The notes: generated by a model from the sequence alone, not told the origin. A stretch of 64,000 nucleotides of DNA from Celeribacter naphthalenivorans (GCF_020524585.1 NZ_JAIVLK010000007.1:186001-250000), one strand, 5' to 3'; shown: positions 43,747 to 52,927, counted from the stretch's first letter. Program-made: numbers and translations.

Positions 43747-44651
43747 TCGACAGTCATACTGGCGGAGAACCCACCCGGGTGATCCTGGACGGCGGCCCGG
43801 ATCTTGGATCCGGCCCTCTGACCGAACGCGCAAAGAAACTGGCGACCGAGCACACAGCGTTCTACCAGTCCGTCGTGCTGGAACCGCGTGGTCAGGTCGC
43901 GATGGTCTGCGCGCTTCTTGTGGAACCCGTCGATCCCGACTGTGTCACCGGCGTCATTTATTTCGATGCCGAAGCGGTGCTTGGCATGTGTGGGCACGGC
44001 ACAATCGGTTTGGCCGTGACGCTCATGCATATGGGCAAGATCGGTCTTGGCACCCATAAGATCGAAACACCTGCGGGTGTTGTCACGGTTGACGTCAAGG
44101 ATGCCAACACGGTGACGGTGACGAATATCGAAAGCCGTCGCGTCGAAAGCGGTGTCGCCGTCGAGATCGAGGGGCTTGGCACAGTGACCGGGGATATCGC
44201 CTATGGCGGCAACTGGTTCTACCTCGTGGACCCCGCGCCGGTGCCTGTAACGCCTGCACATATCCCTGAACTGACCCAAGCGGCCATTCAGGTGCGCGAG
44301 GCGCTCAATGCCAAAGAAGAACGGATCGACCATGTGATCTTCTATGGTCCCGCCCTTTCGGAAAACGGGCACTCCCGAAATTTCGTGCTGTGCCCGGACG
44401 ATGCCTATGACCGCTCGCCCTGCGGCACCGGCAGCTCTGCGCGTCTGGCCTGTCTGGCGGCGGCAGGACAGTTGTCCGAAGGCGAAGAGATCATTCAGGA
44501 AAGCGTGATCGGCAGCACCTATCGCCTGTCCTACACCGCAGGGCCGAAAGGTGGCGTGATCCCCTCGATCACCGGCCAGGCCTGGGTCATGGCCGAGAGC
44601 AAACTGATTTTTGCCGAAACAGACCCGTTCCGAGCCGGGATTACATTGTGA
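43737..44651 (+). CDS. 4-hydroxyproline 2-epimerase (proline racemase family)
   Basis: Interconverts trans-4-hydroxy-L-proline and cis-4-hydroxy-D-proline, the entry step of 4-hydroxyproline catabolism. The 304-residue protein has both catalytic cysteines, C85 in GMCGHGTIG and C229 in DRSPCGTGSSA, the Cys/Cys pair of true epimerases. It starts with the typical IDSHTGGEPTRV. Coupled to the deaminase gene by a 10-nt overlap. A GC hairpin follows its stop. Confidence 0.93.
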   Translation: MHVIDSHTGGEPTRVILDGGPDLGSGPLTERAKKLATEHTAFYQSVVLEPRGQVAMVCALLVEPVDPDCVTGVIYFDAEAVLGMCGHGTIGLAVTLMHMGKIGLGTHKIETPAGVVTVDVKDANTVTVTNIESRRVESGVAVEIEGLGTVTGDIAYGGNWFYLVDPAPVPVTPAHIPELTQAAIQVREALNAKEERIDHVIFYGPALSENGHSRNFVLCPDDAYDRSPCGTGSSARLACLAAAGQLSEGEEIIQESVIGSTYRLSYTAGPKGGVIPSITGQAWVMAESKLIFAETDPFRAGITL

Positions 44652-44657
44652 TCCCTC

Positions 44658-44693
44658 GCCCGGCGCGTTCCCCTTGTGCGCCGGGCAATTTTC
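44658..44693 (+). terminator. Hairpin after the epimerase gene
   Basis: Nine-bp stem GCCCGGCGC / GCGCCGGGC with an 11-nt loop, followed by AATTTTC. It lies in the 59-nt gap before the D-hydroxyproline dehydrogenase-like gene, so it may lower expression of that gene or stabilise the upstream message. Confidence 0.65.
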
Positions 44694-44710
44694 ACTCCAT
44701 GAGGTAGAGC

Positions 44711-45961
44711 ATGACACTGTCCAGACATCACGACATCATCGTCATCGGTGCAGGCATCATTGGGGTGACATCGGCTTTGGCTTTGCAGAAGTCGGGGCAT
44801 AAGGTTCTGTTGCTCGACCGCAAAGGGATCGCGGCCGAGACCTCGCGGGGCAATGCCGGGGCTTTCGCCTTTACGGATATCGAACCTCTGGCGACGCCGG
44901 GCATCATGCGCAAGGCGCCAAAATGGTTGCTTGATCCGCTGGGTCCGCTCTCCCTGCGCCCGGCATATCTGCCGAAAATCATGCCCTGGATGTATCATTT
45001 CTGGCGCGCGACGGCCCAATCCCGTTATGCGGCGGCTGTCAAAGCGCAATCCGATCTGATGCACCTGTCCCGGCAGGCGCTTGACCGGCTGATCGCCTCC
45101 GTCAATGGTGAACCGCTCATGCGTCGCGAGGGTCAGCTTCAGGTCTATGAAGGCGACGCACAGTTCCGGGCCACGCTTCCGTCGTGGGAGCTTCGCCGCC
45201 AGCATGGCATCGCTTTCAACCTGCTGGAAAGCCCGGAGGCGATTGCCGACATCCAACCCGGGCTTCATCCGCGCTTCACCCATGCGGGCTTTACACCGGA
45301 CTGGATGAATACCGTCGATCCGGCGCAATGGACCGAGTTTCTGGCACAGCATTTCGTCCAAAGTGGCGGGGAAATCGATCAGGCCGACATTCGGGCCCTG
45401 ACGCCAAAACTCGACGGTGTGGAGGTCGAAACCACCAGCCACAAAGTCCATGCGTCACAGGTCGTGGTCGCCGGAGGCGCGTGGTCCCACCATCTCGCAC
45501 GCAGCTTGGGAGAGCGCATCCCCCTTGAAACCGAGCGCGGCTATAACACCACCTTCCCGACCGCAAGTTTCGATCTGCGCACCCATGTCACCTTTGCCAA
45601 TCACGGTTTCGTCGTGACCCGTATCGGTGAGGGACTGCGCGTTGGTGGGGCGGTGGAATTGGGCGGGCTGTCTTTGCCGCCGAACTATAAGCGTGCCGAA
45701 ATTCTGGTGGAAAAGGCCCAGAGCTTCCTGACCGGTTTCGACCCGTCAGGTGGCACGCAATGGATGGGCTTTCGGCCATCGATGCCCGACAGCCTTCCTG
45801 TCATTGCACGCGCGAAGAAATCGGATCGTGTGATCTATGCCTTCGGTCACGGCCATCTGGGTTTGACCCAATCGGCTGGCACGGCCGAACTTGTGGCGGC
45901 CTTGGCCGCACGCCGCACACCGGAGATTTCTCTCTCACCGTTCCGGGCCGATCGTTTCTGA
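44711..45961 (+). CDS. D-amino acid dehydrogenase-type flavoprotein (D-hydroxyproline dehydrogenase)
   Basis: A 416-residue DadA/DAO-superfamily FAD enzyme. The dinucleotide motif is DIIVIGAGIIGVTSALALQKSGHKVLLLDRKGIAAETSRGNAGAF (residues about 7-51), with VVVAGGAWSHHLA mid-protein and GHGHLGLTQSAGTAELVAALA near the end. In this operon it should oxidise cis-4-hydroxy-D-proline to pyrroline-4-hydroxy-2-carboxylate for the deaminase encoded upstream. It is the single-subunit form. GAGG precedes the ATG. Confidence 0.88.
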   Translation: MTLSRHHDIIVIGAGIIGVTSALALQKSGHKVLLLDRKGIAAETSRGNAGAFAFTDIEPLATPGIMRKAPKWLLDPLGPLSLRPAYLPKIMPWMYHFWRATAQSRYAAAVKAQSDLMHLSRQALDRLIASVNGEPLMRREGQLQVYEGDAQFRATLPSWELRRQHGIAFNLLESPEAIADIQPGLHPRFTHAGFTPDWMNTVDPAQWTEFLAQHFVQSGGEIDQADIRALTPKLDGVEVETTSHKVHASQVVVAGGAWSHHLARSLGERIPLETERGYNTTFPTASFDLRTHVTFANHGFVVTRIGEGLRVGGAVELGGLSLPPNYKRAEILVEKAQSFLTGFDPSGGTQWMGFRPSMPDSLPVIARAKKSDRVIYAFGHGHLGLTQSAGTAELVAALAARRTPEISLSPFRADRF

Positions 45962-45993
45962 TCCGCCCGGCAGGTGCGGCTCGGGGCCGTATC

Positions 45994-47028
45994 TTATCCC
46001 TTGATCCGGGGCCATGTGTCGGACAGGCGATAGCCACCCGGCCATGGATCGGACGGGTCGAGCATGTGCTGGGCCGTGCCGGTGATCCACGCCCGCCCGC
46101 TGATCTCGGGTCGGATGGCATCGGTGTCGCCGAGTTTGACGGTTCCAAGGATGCGCCCATGGAATTCAGATCCGATGATCGACACACCGGTGAAACGGTC
46201 TTCCGGCCCCATTTCGCCGCGCGCGTGCAAAATCGCCATCCGCGCGGACACCGCAGTGCCGGTCGGCGAGCGATCAAGTTTGCCCGGTTGAATCGCCACG
46301 ACGGATTGTGCCCGAAGCTCATGGCCATCGCGGGTGATCGGCCCGGCAAAAAGACAGAAAGAATGATGCGCCCAATCCGGCTTTTCCGGGTGCTCGAAAC
46401 GATACTGCGCATTGGCGGCATTGGTGATGCGGATGCCCAGTTCCGCAATTTCGCGCGCGTTTTCGGCCTTGAGATCAACACCAAGCGCGACCGGATCGAC
46501 CACGACAAAACTGTCTCCACCAAAGGCCGTGTCCACGGTGATCTCACCCAACCCCGGCACTGTGAGCGGGACATCAAGGCGGCTTGCGAAGGACGGCAGG
46601 TTCTCGACATAAATCCGCTCGGCCTTGCCATTGGCACATTCCGCGCGCACCCGCACCAGACCGCCGGGCGCCTCAAGCACCATCTCGGTGACGGGCTCTG
46701 TCATCGGTAGAATGCCGCTGTCGAGCAGGACGGTCGACACGCAGATCGAATTCGACCCCGACATCGGAGGGGTGTCTTCCGGTTCCATGATGATCCAGGC
46801 CGCCTGGGCCTCGGGATGTTTGGGCGGCACCAACAGGTTGACATGCCGAAACACCCCGCCGCGCGGTTCGTTCAGCATGAAATTGCGCAACGTCTCATCC
46901 TCAGCAATCCATTTGCGCTGATCCCACACACTGTCACCGGGAGGAGGCGCCACACCGCCGACGATCACATCGCCAACTTCGCCCTCCGCATGACATGAAA
47001 CGACATGAATGATTTTTGTGCTGCGCAA
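45994..47028 (-). CDS. Proline-racemase-family protein with Ser/Thr at the catalytic positions
   Basis: A 344-residue protein starting at TTG 47028 ([25 protein letters not shown], the usual family opening; no ATG is available). The residue equivalent to the first catalytic Cys is S90 ([12 protein letters not shown]) and the second is T256 ([11 protein letters not shown]). Epimerases have Cys/Cys and known trans-3-hydroxy-L-proline dehydratases have Cys/Thr, so loss of the second Cys argues for a dehydratase-like rather than epimerase activity, while Ser90 is unusual. It converges on the D-hydroxyproline dehydrogenase-like gene (32 nt apart). If it is a 3-hydroxyproline dehydratase its product would feed the reductase at 39209. 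Confidence 0.8.
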   Translation of the reverse strand: MRSTKIIHVVSCHAEGEVGDVIVGGVAPPPGDSVWDQRKWIAEDETLRNFMLNEPRGGVFRHVNLLVPPKHPEAQAAWIIMEPEDTPPMSGSNSICVSTVLLDSGILPMTEPVTEMVLEAPGGLVRVRAECANGKAERIYVENLPSFASRLDVPLTVPGLGEITVDTAFGGDSFVVVDPVALGVDLKAENAREIAELGIRITNAANAQYRFEHPEKPDWAHHSFCLFAGPITRDGHELRAQSVVAIQPGKLDRSPTGTAVSARMAILHARGEMGPEDRFTGVSIIGSEFHGRILGTVKLGDTDAIRPEISGRAWITGTAQHMLDPSDPWPGGYRLSDTWPRIKG

Positions 47029-47452
47029 GACTTGGGTTCCTATTGGCGAGAAGCTTCATCTAAGTCTTTCAGATAGCGCATTTCGCAGCGCTCGGCACCT
47101 CTGATATCGCGCTGAACGCTTGCGACTGAACCGCCAAAAGTGCGCAAGAGATTCTAGGCAGAAGATCTGGGAAAATCATCTGGGATCGGGCACCGAGATG
47201 ACCGACCCGAGCGCGTGCCAGCCTAAATTTGCGACCTGCAAAAAGGGGCGTCCGAGGGACTAACGCCTAAGATACGTTCAGATTTTCCCGAGAACGTCAG
47301 AGCCGCCACATGTGCTGATAGCAAATTAATACGCCTATTTTTAATTTTGTCTTGCATTTGATTTTATACTTGTAATTATTGAACACGTTCAACAATGATT
47401 AGCAATGTGGCTATCGGAAGACCGCAACCACAAACGGGAGGAGAGCAGGACA
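47029..47452. other. 424-bp divergent intergenic region with a palindrome
   Basis: No gene seen. The right part becomes AT-rich (about 47320-47400), and TTGAAC-AC-GTTCAA (47379-47392) is a perfect 6-bp inverted repeat 60 bp before the isomerase start, in the size class of LacI or GntR operators. The left 250 bp are GC-rich without recognisable content and could be the remnant of a lost gene. Confidence 0.55.
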
Positions 47453-48259
47453 ATGACGCTAGGCGTGTCCACAGCAGGGTTTTGGCATTTCGCATCGCTT
47501 GAAGGATCGCTTCGGGGGATTGCCGATGCCGGCGTCAAAGGGGTCGAGTTTTTCCCCTACCCCCCGCACCTCGAATCTTCGACGTTTGGCACCTATGAAC
47601 GGAACCGTGTACGGCGGCTGTTGGCTGATCTCGGGCTTCACTGCGTGTCGGTCAATTTCACCATGGAATTGAACCTGATGGCCCTGCACGCCGGGCTGCA
47701 TGAGCTTGCGATGTCGGAGTTCCGTAAGGCCATCGAGATCGGGTCGGACCTTGGCGCCCCCTGCCTTGTCCTGCCCGTCGGGCGCCTGCATAGCCTCATG
47801 CCTGCACCAGAAGACCTCGCGCTTGAGTTTCTTTGCGAAGAGGTTGGCAAACTTGCCGAACACGGCGAAAAGCTTGGCGTGAAGGTCGGGCTTGAAACGC
47901 TGCCCTTCGAAATGCTCGGCACCGGACGCAAGGTCGCGGATTTGGTCGAACGGATCGGGCATGCGAACCTCGGCATCTGCTACGACTGCACCAACACCTT
48001 TGCCTTCGAAGACCCCGCCCAAGGCGTGCGTGACGTGGCGGATCACCTGATCCTTGCGCATGTCAGCGACTGCTGGGCCGACCGTTGGGCGCACACCACG
48101 GTGGGCGCGGGTGAGATCGACTTTCCAGCCTTCGCGAAGGCGCTTGATGACATCGGTTACACGGGCGACGTGGTCTATGAACTGATGGATGGACAGGATC
48201 CGACGCCGCGCCTGAAAGACGATGTGGACCGGCTCGTCGACCACGGCTACCGGCTCTGA
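47453..48259 (+). CDS. Sugar phosphate isomerase/epimerase-like TIM barrel (AP endonuclease 2 fold)
   Basis: A 268-residue xylose isomerase-like TIM-barrel protein. Family marks: GIADAGVKGVEFFPYPP near residues 23-39, ADLGLHCVSVNFTMELNLMALH, GVKVGLETLPFEMLGTG with a metal-ligand Glu near 144, NLGICYDCTNTFAFED, LILAHVSDCWADRWAHTTVGAGEIDF and VVYELMDGQDP. The metal ligand set Glu-Asp-His-Glu seems present, so an isomerase, epimerase or dehydratase acting on a sugar or keto acid is likely. It is the first gene of an operon with TRAP transporter genes. Start is ATG 47453. Confidence 0.8.
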   Translation: MTLGVSTAGFWHFASLEGSLRGIADAGVKGVEFFPYPPHLESSTFGTYERNRVRRLLADLGLHCVSVNFTMELNLMALHAGLHELAMSEFRKAIEIGSDLGAPCLVLPVGRLHSLMPAPEDLALEFLCEEVGKLAEHGEKLGVKVGLETLPFEMLGTGRKVADLVERIGHANLGICYDCTNTFAFEDPAQGVRDVADHLILAHVSDCWADRWAHTTVGAGEIDFPAFAKALDDIGYTGDVVYELMDGQDPTPRLKDDVDRLVDHGYRL

Positions 48260-48379
48260 GCTTTAAAGCCCGGCAGCGCAACACAGCACGACATGCGACC
48301 GAAGCAGCCCCGCTTCGGTCACCTAGGCCAAAGCGCATCAAACACGCGCCTGGCCACGATCATAGAGGAGGAGACCCCA

Positions 48380-49435
48380 ATGAAACTGACAACCGCCCTG
48401 AAAAGCATGACGGCCATCGCCACCGTCGTCACCGTTTTCGGCTCGGCTGCCTTCGCACAAGAAGAGCAAGACCTGCGTCTGAGAATGCACGCGGCCCATG
48501 CCACCCAAACCCCCGTCATCGGCACCATCGTGCCGTGGGTGGCGGACCGGATCGAAGTGCTGTCTGGCGACACGCTTGAGATCGACGTCTTTGAACCCGG
48601 CGCGCTCGTGCCCGGCACAGAGTTTTTCGATGCGGTGTCGCAAGGTGCCATCGACATGGCCTACGGCACGCCCGGCTATGGCTCCGGTCTCGTCCCGGCG
48701 CTGAGCGCCTTTACCTCCGTGCCCTTCGGCCCCGATGCGACCGAGCTTTTGACCTGGATGAACAATGGCGGCGGCTACGAGATTTTCGACCGCATCCTCG
48801 CGGACCTGAATTTGAAGGGCTTCGTCTGTACGCTGAACCCGCCCGAAACATCCGGCTGGTTCAACGAGGAGATCAACACGGTCGAGGATCTGAAAGGGAA
48901 AAAGCTGCGTTACTTCGGTCTTGGCGGCAAAGTCCTGTCGAAGGCTGGCGCCTCGGTTCAGCTGATCCCGGGCGGCGAGGTTTACGCCGCACTTGAGCGT
49001 GGCGTGATCGACGGCGGCGAGTTCTCGAACCCCTCCGCCGATGAGAACATGGGCTTTTATGAGGTGGCAAAATACGCCTACTTCCCCGGCTGGCACCAGC
49101 AGACCTCGGTCAACGCGGTCTATGTGAACCTCGACACCTGGAACAAGATGAGCGAGCGTCAACAGCTTGCCATCGAGACCGCCTGTGGCGAAGCGACCCT
49201 CAAGACCCTGTCCGAAGGTTCGGCCACCCAAGGTCCGGCGCTTGCCCGGATGGCCGAGAATGGCGCCGAGTTCAAAGTCTGGCCGGATGAGGTGCTCGAC
49301 GAGCTGCGCACTCAATGGGCCACGGTCGTGGAAGAGGAAAGCGCCTCCGATCCGCTGTTCATGGAGGTGATGGACTCCCTGACCGCCTTCCGTGCGGAAT
49401 ACAAACCCTGGAACGACATGGGCTACATCCAGTAA
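48380..49435 (+). CDS. TRAP transporter substrate-binding protein 1 (DctP type)
   Basis: A 351-residue periplasmic binding protein with signal peptide MKLTTALKSMTAIATVVTVF ending before QEEQDLRLRM. DctP marks: FFDAVSQGAIDMAYGTPGYGSGLVPALSAF (residues about 78-107), NPPETSGWFNEEINTVEDLKGKKLRYFGLGGKVLSKAGASVQLIPGGEVYAALERGVIDGGEFSNP (about 153-218) containing the conserved carboxylate-binding Arg, and HQQTSVNAVYVNLDTWNKMSERQQLAIE. It resembles the mandelate/keto-acid class. GAGGAGGAG precedes the ATG. Confidence 0.92.
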   Translation: MKLTTALKSMTAIATVVTVFGSAAFAQEEQDLRLRMHAAHATQTPVIGTIVPWVADRIEVLSGDTLEIDVFEPGALVPGTEFFDAVSQGAIDMAYGTPGYGSGLVPALSAFTSVPFGPDATELLTWMNNGGGYEIFDRILADLNLKGFVCTLNPPETSGWFNEEINTVEDLKGKKLRYFGLGGKVLSKAGASVQLIPGGEVYAALERGVIDGGEFSNPSADENMGFYEVAKYAYFPGWHQQTSVNAVYVNLDTWNKMSERQQLAIETACGEATLKTLSEGSATQGPALARMAENGAEFKVWPDEVLDELRTQWATVVEEESASDPLFMEVMDSLTAFRAEYKPWNDMGYIQ

Positions 49436-49549
49436 CCCGCTTCTCCCAGAGCGCGGGATCGGTTTCGGCCGGTCCCGCGCATTGACTATTCGGCACAGGC
49501 CCTCGCGACAGGGCGTTGTGACCTGAAGGGATTTGTTTCGGAGGACACC

Positions 49550-50125
49550 ATGCGATCGCTTCTCAAGATCAGCCGCGCCATCGACGCGCTGCTTGTCGCC
49601 CTTGGAAAGATAGGGTCTTTTGCCCTTTTGGGCCTGATGATTACCGTCATGTTCGACGTTGTGACCCGGCGCTTTGCCAATCTCGGATCGACCCGGCTGC
49701 AAGAGGCCGAGTGGCATTTTCACACCATTCTGATCATGCTCAGTCTGGGTCTTGCCTATATCAAGGACAGCCATGTGCGGATCGACCTGATCCACGCAAC
49801 GCTGTCCCCACGCAAAAAGGCGTGGATCGAACTTTTGGGCGGGCTGTTCCTGTTGCTGCCGTTTTGTGGGTTCGCGGGCTATTTCGCGACCCAGCTGGCT
49901 TGGACGTCTTATATTCGTGGCGAGGTGTCACAATCTGTGGACGGGCTGCCTTTTCGCTTTGCGATCAAGGCCATGCTGCCGCTTGGCATATATCTCGTGG
50001 CTTTGGCCGGGATCAGTCGGATCAGCCTTGCGCTGATCACGCTCAGACGGCCTGACCTACTGCCGCCGCCCCCGACCTCGCATATGCCGCACACCACCGA
50101 TGCCGCCGTGATGGAGACACGTTGA
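49550..50125 (+). CDS. TRAP transporter small permease 1 (DctQ type)
   Basis: A 191-residue membrane protein with four predicted TM helices: SFALLGLMITVMFDVVTRRFANLGSTRLQEAEWHFHTILIMLSLGLAYIKDSHVRIDLI covers residues about 23-82 with the conserved EaEWhFhTilI element. GGAGGACACC precedes the ATG. Its stop shares one base with the large permease start (TGATG). Confidence 0.92.
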   Translation: MRSLLKISRAIDALLVALGKIGSFALLGLMITVMFDVVTRRFANLGSTRLQEAEWHFHTILIMLSLGLAYIKDSHVRIDLIHATLSPRKKAWIELLGGLFLLLPFCGFAGYFATQLAWTSYIRGEVSQSVDGLPFRFAIKAMLPLGIYLVALAGISRISLALITLRRPDLLPPPPTSHMPHTTDAAVMETR

Positions 50126-51594
50126 TGGAGTTTTTTATTGAATATCTGCCGCTGATGATGTTTGCGGCCATGGCGTTGCTGTTGTTCACCGGCTACCCGG
50201 TCGCCTTTGTCATGGGCGGCGTTGGCGTCGGCTTTGCGACAATCGGCCTGTTGACCGGCGAGCTGATCCCGATCCAGCTCTACACCATTGCCACCCGCAT
50301 CTGGGCTGGCGCGGCTGAGAACCTCGTGCTGACCACGATCCCGCTGTTCGTCTTTATGGGGGTCATGCTGGAGCGCTCCGGCGTGGCCAAAGATATGCTC
50401 CACTCGCTTCAGACCATGTTGGGCCGTGTGCCGGGCGGGCTGACCTTGGCTGTGACGCTTTTGGGCATCATCCTTGCGGCAGCGACCGGGATTGTCGGCG
50501 CCTCTGTCGTGATGATGAGCATGATGGCCCTGCCTCTGATGTTGGAGAAAAACTACTCCAAGACGCTTGCCACCGGAACGATTGCGGCCTCCGGGACCTT
50601 GGGCATTCTGATCCCGCCGTCGATCATGCTCGTGGTCATCGCGGATCTTTTGTCGAAGTCTGTTGGCACGATGTTCATGGCCGCCTTCGTTCCGGGCATG
50701 ATGCTCGGTGGGCTTTATCTGGTCTATATCCTTGTGATCTCGACCCTGAGACCCAAACTTGCCCCCCGTCAGAAAAGCACCGGATCGGTGTCGTTTCTGC
50801 AATTGATCGTCACCTTGGTGATCGGTCTTGTCCCTGCCTTCCTGCTGATTTTCTTTGTGCTCGGCTCGATCATCTTTGGCTGGGCAACGCCGACGGAATC
50901 TGCGGGCGTTGGTGCGATTGGCGCGATTTTCCTCGCTTTTGTTGTGCGTCCGTTCATCTACGCGTTGCTCGCACGAACCCAATTTGCGATCCCGGATGCC
51001 GTGGCCACCAAATCGCAAGGCAACTTTGTGAAACGCTTTGCCGAAGAAAATACCGGCTGGTGGACATCACTGCGCAAGACCCTGTCGGATTCGATGCAAA
51101 CGGTCGGGATGATTTTCATGATCGTCGTCTGCGCCACGGTCTTTTCGCTGACCTTCCGGCTTTTGGGCGGCGAGCATCTGATCACCGACTTCATTCGCGA
51201 GTCCGGCTATGGGGCCTGGCACATCCTGATCGTCGTGATGATCCTCGTCTTCCTGCTCGGGTTCCTGTTCGAGTGGATCGAGGTGACATTGATCGTCCTG
51301 CCCGTGGTGGCACCGATCATCCTGTCGCTCGACTTCGGCGATCACGTTGCCTCTGCGGATGTGGCCTATTGGTTTGCGATCCTTTTGGCCGTGAACTTGC
51401 AGACATCTTTCCTGACACCGCCGATGGGTCCCGCGCTTTTCTATATGAAAGCCGTCTCCCCTCCGGATGTGAAAATTCAGGACATCTATGTCGGCATCCT
51501 GCCCTTCGTCGCTTTGCAAATCATCGGCCTTGGCCTCATTCTGGCCTTCCCGCAAATCGCCATGTGGTTGCCACATCAGATGCTTGGCCGATAG
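50125..51594 (+). CDS. TRAP transporter large permease 1 (DctM type)
   Basis: A 489-residue sodium-coupled permease with 11-12 TM helices: MMFAAMALLLFTGYPVAFVMGGVG, ATGIVGASVVMMSMMALPLMLEKNYSKTLATGTIAASGTLGILIPPSIMLVV (residues about 120-172) and the C-terminal FLTPPMGPALFYMKAVSPPDV. The central insert (RPFIYALLARTQFAIPDAVATKSQGNFVKRF) makes it longer than the usual 425-430 residues, a feature of the keto-acid/lactate TRAP subgroup. Confidence 0.93.
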   Translation: MEFFIEYLPLMMFAAMALLLFTGYPVAFVMGGVGVGFATIGLLTGELIPIQLYTIATRIWAGAAENLVLTTIPLFVFMGVMLERSGVAKDMLHSLQTMLGRVPGGLTLAVTLLGIILAAATGIVGASVVMMSMMALPLMLEKNYSKTLATGTIAASGTLGILIPPSIMLVVIADLLSKSVGTMFMAAFVPGMMLGGLYLVYILVISTLRPKLAPRQKSTGSVSFLQLIVTLVIGLVPAFLLIFFVLGSIIFGWATPTESAGVGAIGAIFLAFVVRPFIYALLARTQFAIPDAVATKSQGNFVKRFAEENTGWWTSLRKTLSDSMQTVGMIFMIVVCATVFSLTFRLLGGEHLITDFIRESGYGAWHILIVVMILVFLLGFLFEWIEVTLIVLPVVAPIILSLDFGDHVASADVAYWFAILLAVNLQTSFLTPPMGPALFYMKAVSPPDVKIQDIYVGILPFVALQIIGLGLILAFPQIAMWLPHQMLGR

Positions 51595-51618
51595 TTCAGC
51601 ACGAACAAAACGACTGCA

Positions 51619-51651
51619 TCGCCCCCGGCCCTTCCATGGTGCCGGGGGCGA
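51619..51651 (+). terminator. Terminator-like hairpin after TRAP operon 1
   Basis: Eleven-bp stem TCGCCCCCGGC / GCCGGGGGCGA with an 11-nt loop, 25 nt after the large-permease stop. There is no T tract (CGCAATTTG follows), so it may be an RNA-end stabiliser rather than a true intrinsic terminator. Confidence 0.55.
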
Positions 51652-51760
51652 CGCAATTTGCGGCCCTCCAAAACGGGGCCAGCCTCCCACCTGAGCAGGC
51701 CCCGACACGTGTGTCGTAAAACACCTGAAGAAATGCTCAGCATTTTCTTGACCCATAATT

Positions 51761-51790
51761 TTCTATATGGAATTATCTTTTATATAGGAA
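51761..51790. promoter_or_regulatory. Paired AT-rich palindromes, TTC-N6-GAA type (site A)
   Basis: TTCTATATGGAA (51761-51772, symmetric at 10 of 12 positions) is followed 18 bp centre to centre by TTTATATAGGAA (51779-51790). The same pair arrangement recurs at 62402-62432 and a single copy at 57483-57494. About 170 bp upstream of the SMP-30 gene. Confidence 0.5.
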
Positions 51791-51961
51791 ATTCATAGCC
51801 CGCCGTGGAGGAGACAAGGCAGGCTATGACGCACAGCCCCGGGGAGGCTTTCGAGTGTTGAGCGCGATCTCGCGCGACGCATGTCGAACCCACTCGCGGG
51901 TGATCTGCACCTATGGGAACCACGCTCCCCGAACGACGGGGCGCACGGCAGGGAGGACAAC

Positions 51962-52864
51962 ATGCCAAACATCGAATTACTGGTCGACGCCAAGAACCAT
52001 CTTGGCGAAGGCCCCTTGTGGGACACGCGCGAACAACGGCTTTTTTGGATCGACAGCACCGCCTGCGTGATCTGGAGCTGTCGCGCGGATGGCTCAGACG
52101 TAAAGCAATATTATGTGCCCACCTTTATTGGATCGCTCGCTCTGCGCGAACAAGGCGGTGCTGTGCTGGCGCTGGCGAATGGCTTTCACTTTTATGATTT
52201 CGACACGCAGGAAACGGTCCAAGTCGCAAACCCGCTGGCCGATCTGCCCGACTACCGCCTGAATGACGGCAAAGTCGACCGCGCCGGACGGTTTATCGCG
52301 GGCGCCATGGGGCATGACTTCGATCCGCTGAACGTCACCACGGGGCGCAAACCTCCGGAGAACGGCAAAATCTACCGGCTCGATCCGGACCTCTCTGTCC
52401 ATGAGCTCGACGATGGCATGATCTGTTCGAACGCACCGTGTTGGAGTCCGGACAACAAGACGTTTTACTTCGGAGATTCGTCGCATGAAACGCTTTGGGC
52501 CTACGATTACGACATCGAGACCGGCAAGGTGTCGAACAAGCGCGAATTCGCCTCGGACAAGTCCTTTGCCCGCACCGTCGATGGGGCAACGGTGGATGCC
52601 GAAGGCTACATCTGGAACGCAAAAGTTCTGGGGGGCCGGATCGTGCGCTATGCCCCCGACGGCACGATTGACCGCGAAATCGAACTGCCAGTGCGCAATG
52701 TCACCAGTCTGATGTTTGGCGGGGAAAATCTCGACACGCTTTATTTTACCTCGATGGCCAAGGCGATGTACGGGGTGCCGACGACACAGCCCGGCGCGGG
52801 CGGGCTCTTCGCCATTCATGGCTTGGGCGTTCAGGGATTGCCGGAGCCACGTTTCGCAGGCTGA
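51962..52864 (+). CDS. SMP-30/gluconolactonase/LRE-family lactonase
   Basis: A 300-residue six-bladed beta-propeller that probably hydrolyses a sugar lactone. Metal-site marks: E18 region in HLGEGPLWDTREQRLFWID, the RLNDGKVDRAGRFIAGAMGH loop (residues about 97-116, metal Asn and Arg pair), CSNAPCWSPDNKTFYFGDSSHETLWAYDYD and DGATVDAEGYIWNAKVLGGRIVRYAPDG with the metal Asp. Start is ATG 51962 with GGAGG upstream. Ends before a strong terminator. Confidence 0.9.
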   Translation: MPNIELLVDAKNHLGEGPLWDTREQRLFWIDSTACVIWSCRADGSDVKQYYVPTFIGSLALREQGGAVLALANGFHFYDFDTQETVQVANPLADLPDYRLNDGKVDRAGRFIAGAMGHDFDPLNVTTGRKPPENGKIYRLDPDLSVHELDDGMICSNAPCWSPDNKTFYFGDSSHETLWAYDYDIETGKVSNKREFASDKSFARTVDGATVDAEGYIWNAKVLGGRIVRYAPDGTIDREIELPVRNVTSLMFGGENLDTLYFTSMAKAMYGVPTTQPGAGGLFAIHGLGVQGLPEPRFAG

Positions 52865-52905
52865 CCTTTTGTAGCGCACAGCCACATGTACGAGACAACT
52901 GGCCG

Positions 52906-52927
52906 GGCCGCGAGGCGCGGCCTTTTT
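52906..52927 (+). terminator. Intrinsic terminator of the SMP-30 gene
   Basis: Stem GGCCGCG / CGCGGCC with loop AGG, followed by TTTTT. It lies 42 nt after the stop codon. Confidence 0.9.

Larger units (their letters stand above)
51595..51961. other. 367-bp intergenic region before the SMP-30 gene
   Basis: No gene seen. From the left it holds the hairpin at 51619-51651, an AT-rich island at 51740-51800 with the paired palindromes listed separately, and the SMP-30 gene ribosome site (GGGAGGAC, just before 51962). An in-frame upward extension of SMP-30 to 51881 exists but lacks a ribosome site. Confidence 0.6.
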
